Source: an uncultured Emergencia sp. (GTDB lineage Bacteria > Bacillota > Clostridia > Peptostreptococcales > Anaerovoracaceae). From it: a DNA stretch of 50,968 nucleotides. Of this stretch, positions 8,386-15,440 are shown in pieces; the stretch's first letter is position 1, and every line of letters starts with the position of its first letter. The stretch lies in contig CALLDR010000126.1 in the NCBI GenBank assembly GCA_937997955.1, forward strand, positions 1 through 50,968. Direction: 5' to 3'. Made by a program: the position numbers and the translations under genes. A model generated the notes under the pieces. That model saw only the letters and a program-made list of their open reading frames with translations. It made no database searches and was not told the origin of the DNA.

Positions 8386-9204
8386 ATGCAGCTTATTGAT
8401 GACGTGGTTGAGATTTTGAAAATTCAGGAAATGGTGAACAATGGAGTGACAAAGCCTTTTCGATGCCAAAGTCTTCAGGGTGATGAAGCGATTGTAAAGC
8501 TTGAAAGGAATCCTTTTGGTGCGACCGTATTAATCAATGAATTGATTGGACATTATATTGCGGATTTGATTGGGACAACAATTCCGCCATATGGGATATG
8601 TCATATTGGAGAAGATGCAATTGGCATAGATGAGTTTTTTGAAGATGATTTTTCTGAAAGCGATTTTATCGGATATGGATTTTATTCTGCATTTATTGCT
8701 AATACAATTCCTCTGGTTGAGCTGGTATTGCATACGATAGCAAATTGTGATGTTAATAAAATTATATTGCTTGATTGTATTCTAAACAATGGTGACAGGC
8801 ACAATGGAAATTTGTTGATTAGAATGACTAATGAGCCAAACTTATATACTATAGATTTTAGCCACATCATTTCCAAAGATATACCTTGGAACGAAGATAG
8901 AAAAAAACAACTGTTTGAGGGAGATGATCTTTCAATGAGTTTTCTAAAGGATAACGAAGAGGTTTATAGTATTCTTTTTCGGCACAGATCATTCAGCGCG
9001 GATCATTTAAGGAAAGAAGCAGACGATATAAAGCAGATAATATTAGAATCGGATTTGGAAAAGATATTAGATGTGATTCCGAGTACTTGGAATCATGGGA
9101 ACTGCGAACATCTGGCCGCAGAAATTATAAAATATATTAAAAAACGCGCAAATAAATTGGAAGTATTATGCGAGAATATTCTTGAAGGGAGGAATGCTGT
9201 ATGA
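8386..9204 (+). CDS. HipA-like kinase-fold protein
   Basis: This 272-residue protein has the motifs of the HipA-like kinase group that lacks the HipA N-terminal subdomain. A candidate ATP-binding lysine, K38, is in AIVKLER. The catalytic loop is G136-D-R-H-N-G-N142, with D137 as catalytic base, and a metal-binding D157 is in IDFSH. All look intact, so an active protein or small-molecule kinase is plausible. HipA itself phosphorylates a tRNA synthetase, but this protein's target is unknown. Its stop overlaps the next gene in ATGA, giving tight coupling to a DUF3037 protein, which is a recurrent partner. The coding DNA is much more AT-rich than its neighbours, which suggests horizontal transfer. 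Confidence 0.8.
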   Translation: MQLIDDVVEILKIQEMVNNGVTKPFRCQSLQGDEAIVKLERNPFGATVLINELIGHYIADLIGTTIPPYGICHIGEDAIGIDEFFEDDFSESDFIGYGFYSAFIANTIPLVELVLHTIANCDVNKIILLDCILNNGDRHNGNLLIRMTNEPNLYTIDFSHIISKDIPWNEDRKKQLFEGDDLSMSFLKDNEEVYSILFRHRSFSADHLRKEADDIKQIILESDLEKILDVIPSTWNHGNCEHLAAEIIKYIKKRANKLEVLCENILEGRNAV

Positions 9205-9977
9205 GAAAAGTGATGAAATATGCGGTTCTTAGATATTCCCCTTCAAAGATTGCTGGAGAAGCAATTAACTTGGGTATTATCTTTGTTTCTGAAGATGGAG
9301 AAGAAAGAGCTTTTGCACATATTCAAAAGTGGAATCGATTAAGGCATTTTGACGATGAAGTAAATGTTGATTTGGTAAAATTGTTGATTGAGCAGATGAA
9401 AGAAGATGTTGAAGGAACGCTTTTGAACCAAGGAAAGGCTTTTTCCCTTGAAAAGTACATTAGAAACTATGTAAATGAGTTTTCATTCAGCCAAATTGAA
9501 CGCATTCCTTATCAATCGTTCCATGAGACAAAGGAGCAGATTCAAAAACTGTATCTGAAATTTGATTATGATAAGAAAGCAAGATTAAATAAGGATGAGG
9601 AGAAGGCAATTATAGAAGATGTTATTCGGGGAAGCGGACTTTCATTTAAACGCAGGGTGACTGTAACAGATGAACTGACAGACTCGTTGGTTTATGACTA
9701 CATGATTGGTGATTACGGGATTAAGTTTTTGAATTTTGACAATAAAAATTTGTCAAGAATGATGCAGACGGTAAGATCATGGGCGTGGATTTGTGCAAAT
9801 TCACAGAAGGTTTGTCCTGTGATTATTTTGAATTATACGGGAGAAGCAGAAGGAAAATCGTATGCGCAGATGGCATCTGTCTGCAGAATACTGCGAGCCG
9901 CTTCAAAGCATGTATATAATGTAGAGGAAGGAATAGGATTTCTCAATCGATTACAAGATGAAGTTACAATGTCATAA
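9201..9977 (+). CDS. DUF3037 domain protein, partner of the HipA-like kinase
   Basis: This 258-residue protein starts with the DUF3037 signature: MKYAVLRYSP followed by GEAINLGIIFV and FAHIQKWNRL. The C-terminal half (RMMQTVRSWAWI and AEGKSYAQMASVCRIL) is less familiar. It overlaps the HipA-like gene by 4 bp in ATGA, with AGGGAGG upstream of the start. No membrane segment or nuclease motif is visible. Given the fixed pairing, it may be the regulator, antitoxin or substrate of the kinase; that is inference. The base composition is AT-rich like its partner, and a hairpin terminator follows. Confidence 0.75.
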   Translation: MRKVMKYAVLRYSPSKIAGEAINLGIIFVSEDGEERAFAHIQKWNRLRHFDDEVNVDLVKLLIEQMKEDVEGTLLNQGKAFSLEKYIRNYVNEFSFSQIERIPYQSFHETKEQIQKLYLKFDYDKKARLNKDEEKAIIEDVIRGSGLSFKRRVTVTDELTDSLVYDYMIGDYGIKFLNFDNKNLSRMMQTVRSWAWICANSQKVCPVIILNYTGEAEGKSYAQMASVCRILRAASKHVYNVEEGIGFLNRLQDEVTMS

Positions 9978-10019
9978 AAATAAAGCAGGACGGCGGGCCT
10001 ATGGGCCAGCGCCGTCCTG
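9974..10019 (-). terminator. Intrinsic terminator of the rib operon, shared with the converging operon
   Basis: CAGGACGGCG (9986-9995) and CGCCGTCCTG (10010-10019) form a perfect 10-bp stem. On the minus strand it is followed by CTTTATTTTTAT, so it terminates the ribH transcript. It can also stop the plus-strand HipA-like operon, though with a weak T-tract. Confidence 0.85.
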
Positions 10020-10072
10020 TTCACTTTACTGGAAATCTTTTAACTGAACTTTATCAGCTGACAGGAAAGGGA

Positions 10073-10540
10073 TTATCCCTCGATCTCGTTTATCAGGTTG
10101 ACCATTTCGATGGCGCCCAGGGCGCAGTCGTAGCCTTTGTTGCCGGCCTTTGTTCCGGCTCTTTCGATGGCCTGCTCGATGTTGTCCGTGGTCAGGACGC
10201 CGAACATGACGGGAATGTCAGCGGCCAGAGAAACGGTGGCGATGCCCTTTGATACTTCAGCGCAGACGTAGTCGTAGTGGGAGGTAGTTCCGCGGATGAC
10301 AGCGCCCAGGCAGATGACAGCGTCATACTTTCCGCTCTTTGCCATCTTCTGCGCGACCAGAGGGATCTCAAAAGCGCCCGGGCACCATGCCACCTCGATG
10401 TTTTCTTCCTTGACGTCGTGGCGGGTCAGGCCGTCTATCGCGCCGCCCAGCAGCTTGGATACGATGAACTCGTTGAATCTGGCGCAGACGATGCCGACTT
10501 TGATCTCTTTTGATACTAATTTTCCTTCATATACTTTCAT
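10073..10540 (-). CDS. ribH: 6,7-dimethyl-8-ribityllumazine synthase
   Basis: This 155-residue enzyme condenses the ribitylamino-uracil with the butanone phosphate made by RibBA to give lumazine, the substrate of RibE. It normally forms 60-subunit shells. Family motifs are visible: ARFNEFIV, CPGAFEIP, CLGAVIRGTTSHYDYV and FGVLTTDN. A strong AAAGGAG site lies before the ATG. It is the last gene of the minus-strand rib operon, 92 bp after ribBA, across an AT-rich spacer with no clear gene. Confidence 0.97.
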   Translation of the reverse strand: MKVYEGKLVSKEIKVGIVCARFNEFIVSKLLGGAIDGLTRHDVKEENIEVAWCPGAFEIPLVAQKMAKSGKYDAVICLGAVIRGTTSHYDYVCAEVSKGIATVSLAADIPVMFGVLTTDNIEQAIERAGTKAGNKGYDCALGAIEMVNLINEIEG

Positions 10541-10632
10541 TTTTGTTCTCCTTTGCTTAGCTGTTTATCATTTAATATTTATATATATTGTTTTCAAAAA
10601 TATGATTCGATTATAAAAATTACAATTTGATT

Positions 10633-11844
10633 CTATTTGTAATCTAAGATATGACCCATCTTTTCCTGCTTTGTCTTCAGGTAGAAGATGTCGTGGGTAT
10701 TGGCCGGCATTTGGATCGGCACCCGCTCGATGATCTCCATGCCGAACTCCGACAGCTCGTAGACCTTTTGCGGGTTGTTGGTCAGAAGGCGCAGGGTCTT
10801 TGCGCCCAAGTCGCCCAGGATCTGCGCGCCGATGTAGTACTCTCTCAGGTCGCCGTCAAAGCCCAGGGCGATGTTGGCTTCCAGGGTGTCCATGCCCTGA
10901 TCCTGCAGTTCATAGGCCTTCAGCTTGTTGATCAGGCCGATGCCCCGTCCTTCCTGACGCATGTAGAGCAGCACGCCCCGTCCTTCCTTTTCGATCTGCG
11001 TCATGGCAGACTGCAGCTGCTGGCCGCAGTCGCACTTTGATGAACCAAAGGCATCGCCGGTCAGGCACTCGGAGTGGACGCGGCAGAGCAGGTTCTCACC
11101 GTCGCCGATGTCGCCTTTGAGCAGAGCTACGTGATGCTCGCCGTTGAGACGGTTGACATAGCCGTAAGCGACGAAGTCTCCGTATTTGGTCGGCAGTTTG
11201 GTTTTGGCCACGCATTCAACCAGCTTGTCGTGGCGCTTTCTGTATTCCTGGAGGGATTTAATGCTGATGAACTTGATGCCGTGCTTGGCAGCCAGCTCTT
11301 TCAGCTCCGGTGTGCGCATCATGGTGCCGTCCTCCCGCATGATCTCGCAGCAAAGGCCGCACTGCGGCAGGCCGGCCAGCCGCATCAGGTCCACCGTGGC
11401 TTCTGTATGGCCGTTGCGTTCCAGTACGCCGCCCGGTTTGGCCAGAAGCGGGAACATGTGGCCGGGGCGCCGGAAATCCTCAGGCCTGACGCCTTCTTCC
11501 ACGCACTTTCGCGCGGTATATCCCCGCTCTTCAGCGGAGATGCCGGTGGTGGTGTCCACGTGGTCGATGGAGACCGTAAAGGCGGTGCAGTGGTTGTCTG
11601 TATTTTCTTCTACCATCTGAGGCAGGTGGAGACGTTTGCAGATTTCATCGTTCATAGGCATGCAGATCAGGCCTTTGCCGTGAACCGCCATAAAGTTGAC
11701 GTTCTCTGTGGTGGCGTGAAGGGCGCTGCATATGAAATCTCCTTCATTTTCTCTGTCCGGGTCGTCGGTGCAGAGGATAAGCTTTCCCTGGCGAAGGTCT
11801 TCCAGGGCTTCTTCAATGGTGCTGAATTTGAATTCTTCTTTCAT
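10633..11844 (-). CDS. ribBA: Bifunctional DHBP synthase / GTP cyclohydrolase II
   Basis: This 403-residue fused enzyme supplies both precursors of riboflavin. The N-terminal RibB half has the metal-site motif DDPDRENEGDF and makes dihydroxybutanone phosphate from ribulose 5-phosphate. The C-terminal RibA half opens GTP. Its zinc cysteines are C260, C271 and C273 in HSECLTGDAFGSSKCDCG, with RQEGRGIGL downstream. The fusion and length are normal for Bacillota. An AAGGAAG site precedes the ATG, 31 bp after ribE. Confidence 0.97.
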   Translation of the reverse strand: MKEEFKFSTIEEALEDLRQGKLILCTDDPDRENEGDFICSALHATTENVNFMAVHGKGLICMPMNDEICKRLHLPQMVEENTDNHCTAFTVSIDHVDTTTGISAEERGYTARKCVEEGVRPEDFRRPGHMFPLLAKPGGVLERNGHTEATVDLMRLAGLPQCGLCCEIMREDGTMMRTPELKELAAKHGIKFISIKSLQEYRKRHDKLVECVAKTKLPTKYGDFVAYGYVNRLNGEHHVALLKGDIGDGENLLCRVHSECLTGDAFGSSKCDCGQQLQSAMTQIEKEGRGVLLYMRQEGRGIGLINKLKAYELQDQGMDTLEANIALGFDGDLREYYIGAQILGDLGAKTLRLLTNNPQKVYELSEFGMEIIERVPIQMPANTHDIFYLKTKQEKMGHILDYK

Positions 11845-11875
11845 GACAATACTTCCTTTCTGTTAAAATCCGTCT

Positions 11876-12544
11876 TTAGAATCCGTTTTCTATCAAAAAT
11901 TCTCTCGTCAGAGTGGATTGCTTCGTTTCGCTTGCCGGCTGGCCGGGCCCTTCGGCGTCAAAGGTCAGCAGGCGCTCTACGTATTTGCCGATGCAGTCGT
12001 TCTCCAGGTTGACCGTGTCTCCCGGTTTTTTCTCCGCCAGAATGGTCTCTGACAGGGTGTGGGGAATGATGGACACGCTGAAGCTGTCCTGGGCCACCTT
12101 TGCCACGGTCAGGCTGATGCCGTCGATGGCGATGGATCCCTTTTCTATGATGTAGCGGAGAAGGCCGCTGCCGCAGCCTATGGTATACCAGACCGCGTTT
12201 TCATCTCTTTCCAGCTTCCGGACTGTGCCGGTGCCGTCGATGTGGCCGCTGACGATGTGGCCGCCGAATCTGCCGCCTGCCGCCATGGCCCGCTCCAGAT
12301 TGACGTGGCTGCCGGCCTTGAGGGCGCCCAGCGAGGACCGACTCAAGGTCTCGTGCATCACGTCAGCGGTAAAGCCGCTGCCAGTCAGGGCAGTCGCTGT
12401 CAGGCAGACGCCGTTGACCGCGATGCTGTCCCCGATTTTTACATCTTCCAAAATCTCTTTGCAGCCGATTTCTATGGAAGCGGAAACGCTGCCTTTTCGA
12501 ATGGATCTGACCGTTCCTATTTCTTCGATGATGCCTGTAAACAT
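11876..12544 (-). CDS. ribE: Riboflavin synthase, alpha subunit
   Basis: This 222-residue enzyme dismutates two lumazine molecules into riboflavin. It starts with the diagnostic MFTGIIEEIGTV and has two lumazine-binding repeats, the first with VNGVCLTA and VNLERA and the second with IDGISLTVA and VNLENDCIGKYVERL. The start lies inside the end of ribD (28-bp overlap), with GAGGTGA before the ATG, so expression is coupled to ribD. The C-terminal 20 residues past the second repeat look variable. Confidence 0.96.
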   Translation of the reverse strand: MFTGIIEEIGTVRSIRKGSVSASIEIGCKEILEDVKIGDSIAVNGVCLTATALTGSGFTADVMHETLSRSSLGALKAGSHVNLERAMAAGGRFGGHIVSGHIDGTGTVRKLERDENAVWYTIGCGSGLLRYIIEKGSIAIDGISLTVAKVAQDSFSVSIIPHTLSETILAEKKPGDTVNLENDCIGKYVERLLTFDAEGPGQPASETKQSTLTREFLIENGF

Positions 12545-13749
12545 GGCTTCACCTCGCTTTCTATGAGTATATCTTCTCCCAAATGCCTGATTTGGAGATT
12601 TTCCAAAGTCACGGCCTGAGAAGGAAATTCCACGCCGCTTCCGGCCACAGGTGTCTTAGCGTCAGCGCCGCCGAAGAGCTTTGGCGCGATATAAGCCTGG
12701 ACCCTGGTGACGATGCCGGCCTCTAAGGCGGACCAGTTCAGCTGGCCGCCGCCTTCGAGAAGGATGCTGTCAATGCTCTGCTCCGCCAGCTTCTTCATCA
12801 GCTCTCTCAGATCCAGATGGCCTTCTGTATTTTTTCCAACTGTCACGATCTCACAGCCCGCGTCCAGATAGGGCTGCTGTCTGTCTCTGTCCGGGCAGCT
12901 GCAGGCGATGATGGTCCGGGCTTCATCTGTGGTGGTGACGACCTTGGCGTCCAGCGGCGTCCTGAGATGAGTGTCGCAGATGATGCGGACGGGATTTTTC
13001 CCGCCGGTGTGTTCCATATGCTGACTGCCGCTCTGTTCCTGGCACTGTTCCGCGCGCTGGCCGCCGCTGGGTGCGGCTGGCTGTCCGCCGTGGAGTTTCG
13101 CGATTTGTTCATCTTCCAATCGGCAGGTCAGCATGGGGTCGTCTTTGATGACCGTCCCGACGCCGGCCATGATGCCGGTGAGGCGGTGTCTGTCCCAGTG
13201 GACGTTGGCTCTGGCCGTTTCTCCTGTGATCCATTTGGAATTGCCTGCCCAGGTGGCGATCTTGCCGTCCATGGTCATGGCGTATTTCAGTACCACGTAG
13301 GGAAGACCGGTGGTGATATAGTGGAAGAACACGGGATTGAGGGCGTCACATTCCTCTCTCATGAAGTCTTCCGTCACCTGGATTCCGGCCTTTCGCAGGA
13401 TCCGCGCGCCTTTGCCGCTGACCAGGGGATTGGGGTCTCTGGAACCGATGATGACTTTTGCCAGCTTGTTTTCTATGATGGCCTCTGTGCAGGGCGGGGT
13501 TTTGCCGTAGTGACAGCATGGCTCCAGGGTGACGTAGATGGCCGCGCCTTCCGGATCGTTGCCCCGTTTGCGGCAGTCGGCCAGAGCGTTGCGCTCCGCG
13601 TGGAACTGGCCGCATCTCTCGTGATAGCCCGCGCCGATGATCTGTCCGTCCTTTACGATGACCGCGCCTACCATAGGGTTGGGGCTGGTATAGCCTGCGC
13701 CTCTGGCCGCCAGTTCAATGGCCATTTCCATGTATTTTGAATCTGTCAT
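12517..13749 (-). CDS. ribD: Riboflavin deaminase/reductase
   Basis: This 410-residue bifunctional enzyme deaminates the GTP-derived pyrimidine and then reduces its ribose side chain. The deaminase zinc site is H50-A-E with C78 and C87 (EPCCHYGKTPPC). The reductase domain follows from about residue 150 (YVVLKYAMTMDGKIAT). Between LTCRLE and NPVRIICD there is an insertion of about 38 residues (213-250) rich in Gln, Gly, Ser and Glu, where most homologues pass directly from one to the other. The start has AAAGGAG 7 nt upstream. It is the first gene of the FMN-riboswitch-controlled operon. Confidence 0.96.
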   Translation of the reverse strand: MTDSKYMEMAIELAARGAGYTSPNPMVGAVIVKDGQIIGAGYHERCGQFHAERNALADCRKRGNDPEGAAIYVTLEPCCHYGKTPPCTEAIIENKLAKVIIGSRDPNPLVSGKGARILRKAGIQVTEDFMREECDALNPVFFHYITTGLPYVVLKYAMTMDGKIATWAGNSKWITGETARANVHWDRHRLTGIMAGVGTVIKDDPMLTCRLEDEQIAKLHGGQPAAPSGGQRAEQCQEQSGSQHMEHTGGKNPVRIICDTHLRTPLDAKVVTTTDEARTIIACSCPDRDRQQPYLDAGCEIVTVGKNTEGHLDLRELMKKLAEQSIDSILLEGGGQLNWSALEAGIVTRVQAYIAPKLFGGADAKTPVAGSGVEFPSQAVTLENLQIRHLGEDILIESEVKPCLQASSKK

Positions 13750-13814
13750 GAATTGCTCCTTTTCTCTCTGAAATCGGGCCGGACGCCGAAAGCTTCCGGC
13801 CGGCAGGGCCGGGT

Positions 13815-14050
13815 GTGCCGTAGATTCCTGCCAATCCAGCTTCGTGCTTTGCGCTCGCTTTCTTGGGGAATCCTCGCATTTGACCTACCTGCAATTCGGC
13901 CGTCGCTCCGCTCGTCCTCATTGGGTTAGGTCATGCCGTAGATTCCTGCCAATCCAGCTTCGTGCTTTGCGCTCGCTTTCTTGGGGAATCCTCGCATTTG
14001 ACCTACCTGCAATTCGGCCGTCGCTCCGCTCGCCCTCATTGGGTTAGGTC
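13815..14050 (-). repeat. 118-bp tandem duplication in the rib leader
   Basis: Two direct copies (13815-13932 and 13933-14050) differ at a single base seen (T at 13915, C at 14033). Read on the minus strand, each copy carries the same reading frame beginning ATGAGG. The block lies between the second leader terminator and ribD. It contains no transposase and no obvious target-site duplication. The remaining 13750-13814 segment holds only the ribD ribosome site and GC-rich inverted repeats. Confidence 0.93.
13926..14039 (-). CDS. Possible 37-residue leader peptide in the repeat
   Basis: The distal repeat copy encodes a complete 37-codon frame: MRASGATAELQVGQ, then MRGFPKKASAKHEAGLAGIY, ending in GMT. 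The same frame in the proximal copy is kept open, with one Ala/Thr difference, but runs through into unique sequence toward ribD. There is no clear Shine-Dalgarno site before the ATG. It could be a chance frame in a dispersed repeat. Confidence 0.2.
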   Translation of the reverse strand: MRASGATAELQVGQMRGFPKKASAKHEAGLAGIYGMT

Positions 14051-14052
14051 AT

Positions 14053-14086
14053 AAAAACAGCCCTGAAACGATACGCTTCAGGGCTG
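14053..14086 (-). terminator. Second leader terminator of the rib operon
   Basis: CAGCCCTGAA (14058-14067) and TTCAGGGCTG (14077-14086) form a perfect 10-bp stem. On the minus strand it is followed by TTTTT (14057-14053). It sits between the riboswitch and ribD, directly next to the 118-bp repeats. Confidence 0.85.
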
Positions 14087-14145
14087 GAAAAATTACAAGG
14101 ATTTTCGCTTTGCCTGTTTATCCATCTGCCTTTCTGTCTTGGAAC

Positions 14146-14176
14146 AAAAAAGCTCTGGAATAAAGAATTCCAGAGC
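14146..14176 (-). terminator. Riboswitch-proximal terminator of the rib operon
   Basis: GCTCTGGAAT and ATTCCAGAGC (14152-14161 and 14167-14176) form a perfect stem with a 5-nt loop, followed by six T on the minus strand. It begins 30 nt after the FMN aptamer and is the likely expression platform. Confidence 0.88.
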
Positions 14177-14205
14177 AAACAGCAAACAAAACAAAAACTT
14201 GCATG

Positions 14206-14316
14206 TATCTTCTTCCATCCAGACTATACTGTCGGTTTTGGAATTTCACCAAATCAACGCACCTGCGCTCGCGGACTTTACCGCCGGTCGGGAATTACGC
14301 CCTGCCCTGAAGATCG
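14206..14316 (-). promoter_or_regulatory. FMN riboswitch (RFN element)
   Basis: On the minus strand the conserved aptamer blocks appear in order: ATCTTCAGGGCAGGG, AATTCCCGACCGGCGGTAA, GTCCGCGAGC, GGTGAAATTCC, then ACCGACAG and GTCTGGATGGAAGAAG. FMN binding should favour the terminators downstream and shut off ribD-ribE-ribBA-ribH. The P1 ends (ATCTTC and GAAGAT) pair. Confidence 0.97.
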
Positions 14317-14341
14317 TTTTATGAACTTTTCAACTACGCCT

Positions 14342-14370
14342 ATTGTATACCCGCCAGTGTTGTTTGTCAA
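14342..14370 (-). promoter_or_regulatory. Promoter of the rib operon
   Basis: On the minus strand, TTGACA (14370-14365) and TACAAT (14347-14342) are 17 bp apart. The predicted start falls about 20 nt before the FMN aptamer. Confidence 0.85.
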
Positions 14371-14391
14371 ACACTTTTATCGTTTTTTCTT

Positions 14392-14625
14392 TTATGAACG
14401 GAAGATGATCATGTCTTCTCCGATTTTGACGATGGATTCCCAGGGAAGCTGAAAGGTTTCGTGAAAGGAGCCGAAACGTCCTTTTCCCTGGAAATCCGGG
14501 ACCAGAAGGGCTTTGATCTTGCCCGTGTGCTGGTCAAAGAGGATTTCCGCGTCCCAGAAAGCGCCGTGGCGGCTGCCCTTTGTCAGATCGACGATTTCCT
14601 TGTCTCCGATTTCGCTTAACAGCAT
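14392..14625 (-). CDS. YlmC/YmxH family sporulation protein (PRC-barrel)
   Basis: This 77-residue protein is a single PRC-barrel-like domain: LSEIGDKEIVDLTKGSR, then ALLVPDFQGKG, and the family ending PWESIVKIGEDMII. YlmC/YmxH proteins are conserved in endospore formers, but their biochemical role is not settled. The ATG at 14625 is chosen over the in-frame GTG at 14634 because AAAGGA lies 10 nt upstream of the ATG but only 1 nt before the GTG. It is divergent from the tepA-like gene, as these two families are near neighbours in Bacillus. Confidence 0.85.
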   Translation of the reverse strand: MLLSEIGDKEIVDLTKGSRHGAFWDAEILFDQHTGKIKALLVPDFQGKGRFGSFHETFQLPWESIVKIGEDMIIFRS

Positions 14626-14627
14626 AA

Positions 14628-14655
14628 TTGACACATCCTTTGCAAATAATATTGT
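14628..14655 (+). promoter_or_regulatory. Promoter of the tepA-like gene
   Basis: TTGACA (14628-14633) is followed 16 bp later by TATTGT (14650-14655), about 32 bp before the ATG. The -35 box overlaps the divergent ymxH start region. Confidence 0.5.
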
Positions 14656-14687
14656 TACTTTTAATTTACGATGAAAGGACAGAAGTT

Positions 14688-15368
14688 ATGAGTGAAGAGA
14701 AAGAAAAGAATGTAGAAAAGACAGAATCGCCGGACCTGATCAAGGAGCTGGGGCTTCTGGCAAACGGTACGACGTTTCAGAGCGATTACCAATATATCAA
14801 TATCATCGGCTGCATTGAAGGGCATACGATTCTGCCCAGCGACAACAAGGCGACCAAGTACGAGCATCTGATACCACAGCTGGTGGCGGTCCAGGAAAAT
14901 CCGGACATCAAAGGGCTTTTGCTGATTCTGAACACCGTGGGAGGAGATGTGGAGGCGGGCCTGGCGCTGGCGGAGCTGATCGCCTCTATATCAAAGCCTA
15001 CGGTGACGCTGGTGATCGGCGGCGGCCACAGCATCGGCATTCCCTTGGCAGTATCGGGGGACTATTCCTTTGTCGCGCAGACGGCCACCATGACCATGCA
15101 TCCTATCCGGACCAGCGGCACTCTGATCACGGCGGACGCCACCTTTGAGTATATGAGAAAGACCCAGGAACGGGTTGTGGATTTTATCGTCGCCCATTCT
15201 CACGCGTCCAAGATCGATGTGGAGAACAAAATGAATCAGACCGGCAATATGTCCAACGACGTGGGTACCGTGCTGTTTGGGCCTGACGCCGTTGATATGG
15301 GATTGATTGATGAAATTGGAGGACTGAGCCAGGCTTTGGAAAAATTAAAAAAATTAGCAAATAGATAA
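14688..15368 (+). CDS. ClpP-like serine protease of the TepA/YmfB family
   Basis: This 226-residue protein has the ClpP/crotonase fold. The candidate nucleophile S115 is in GGGHSIGIPLA and the histidine H138 is in TMTMHPIRTSG, with LNTVGGDVEAGLAL forming the oxyanion-side loop. Bacillus TepA/YmfB sits near ymxH and spoIIIE, and its role in export or sporulation is unclear. The ATG at 14688 has AAAGGA 8 nt upstream; the longer frame from 14628 has no ribosome site and starts inside the promoter. The charged N-terminal 25 residues look flexible, and no signal peptide is visible. Confidence 0.85.
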   Translation: MSEEKEKNVEKTESPDLIKELGLLANGTTFQSDYQYINIIGCIEGHTILPSDNKATKYEHLIPQLVAVQENPDIKGLLLILNTVGGDVEAGLALAELIASISKPTVTLVIGGGHSIGIPLAVSGDYSFVAQTATMTMHPIRTSGTLITADATFEYMRKTQERVVDFIVAHSHASKIDVENKMNQTGNMSNDVGTVLFGPDAVDMGLIDEIGGLSQALEKLKKLANR

Positions 15369-15385
15369 AAAGTGAAAAATAATGG

Positions 15386-15414
15386 TTGACATAAATTAGC
15401 AAAAATGATATGCT
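15386..15414 (+). promoter_or_regulatory. Promoter of the Tad-type operon
   Basis: TTGACA (15386-15391) and TATGCT (15409-15414) are 17 bp apart, 26 bp before the first ATG. Confidence 0.75.
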
Positions 15415-15440
15415 GTTTCCACAGAGAAAGGAGGTAGAAT

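Noticed and set aside
8419..8433. CodY box at the start of the HipA-like gene
   Set aside because: Only 11 of 15 positions match, which is expected by chance in AT-rich DNA.
11074..12012. Plus-strand frame opposite ribBA and ribE
   Set aside because: Antisense to two conserved enzymes; no start signals.
13815..14050. Insertion sequence in the rib leader
   Set aside because: Only 118-bp units, no transposase, no terminal inverted repeats.
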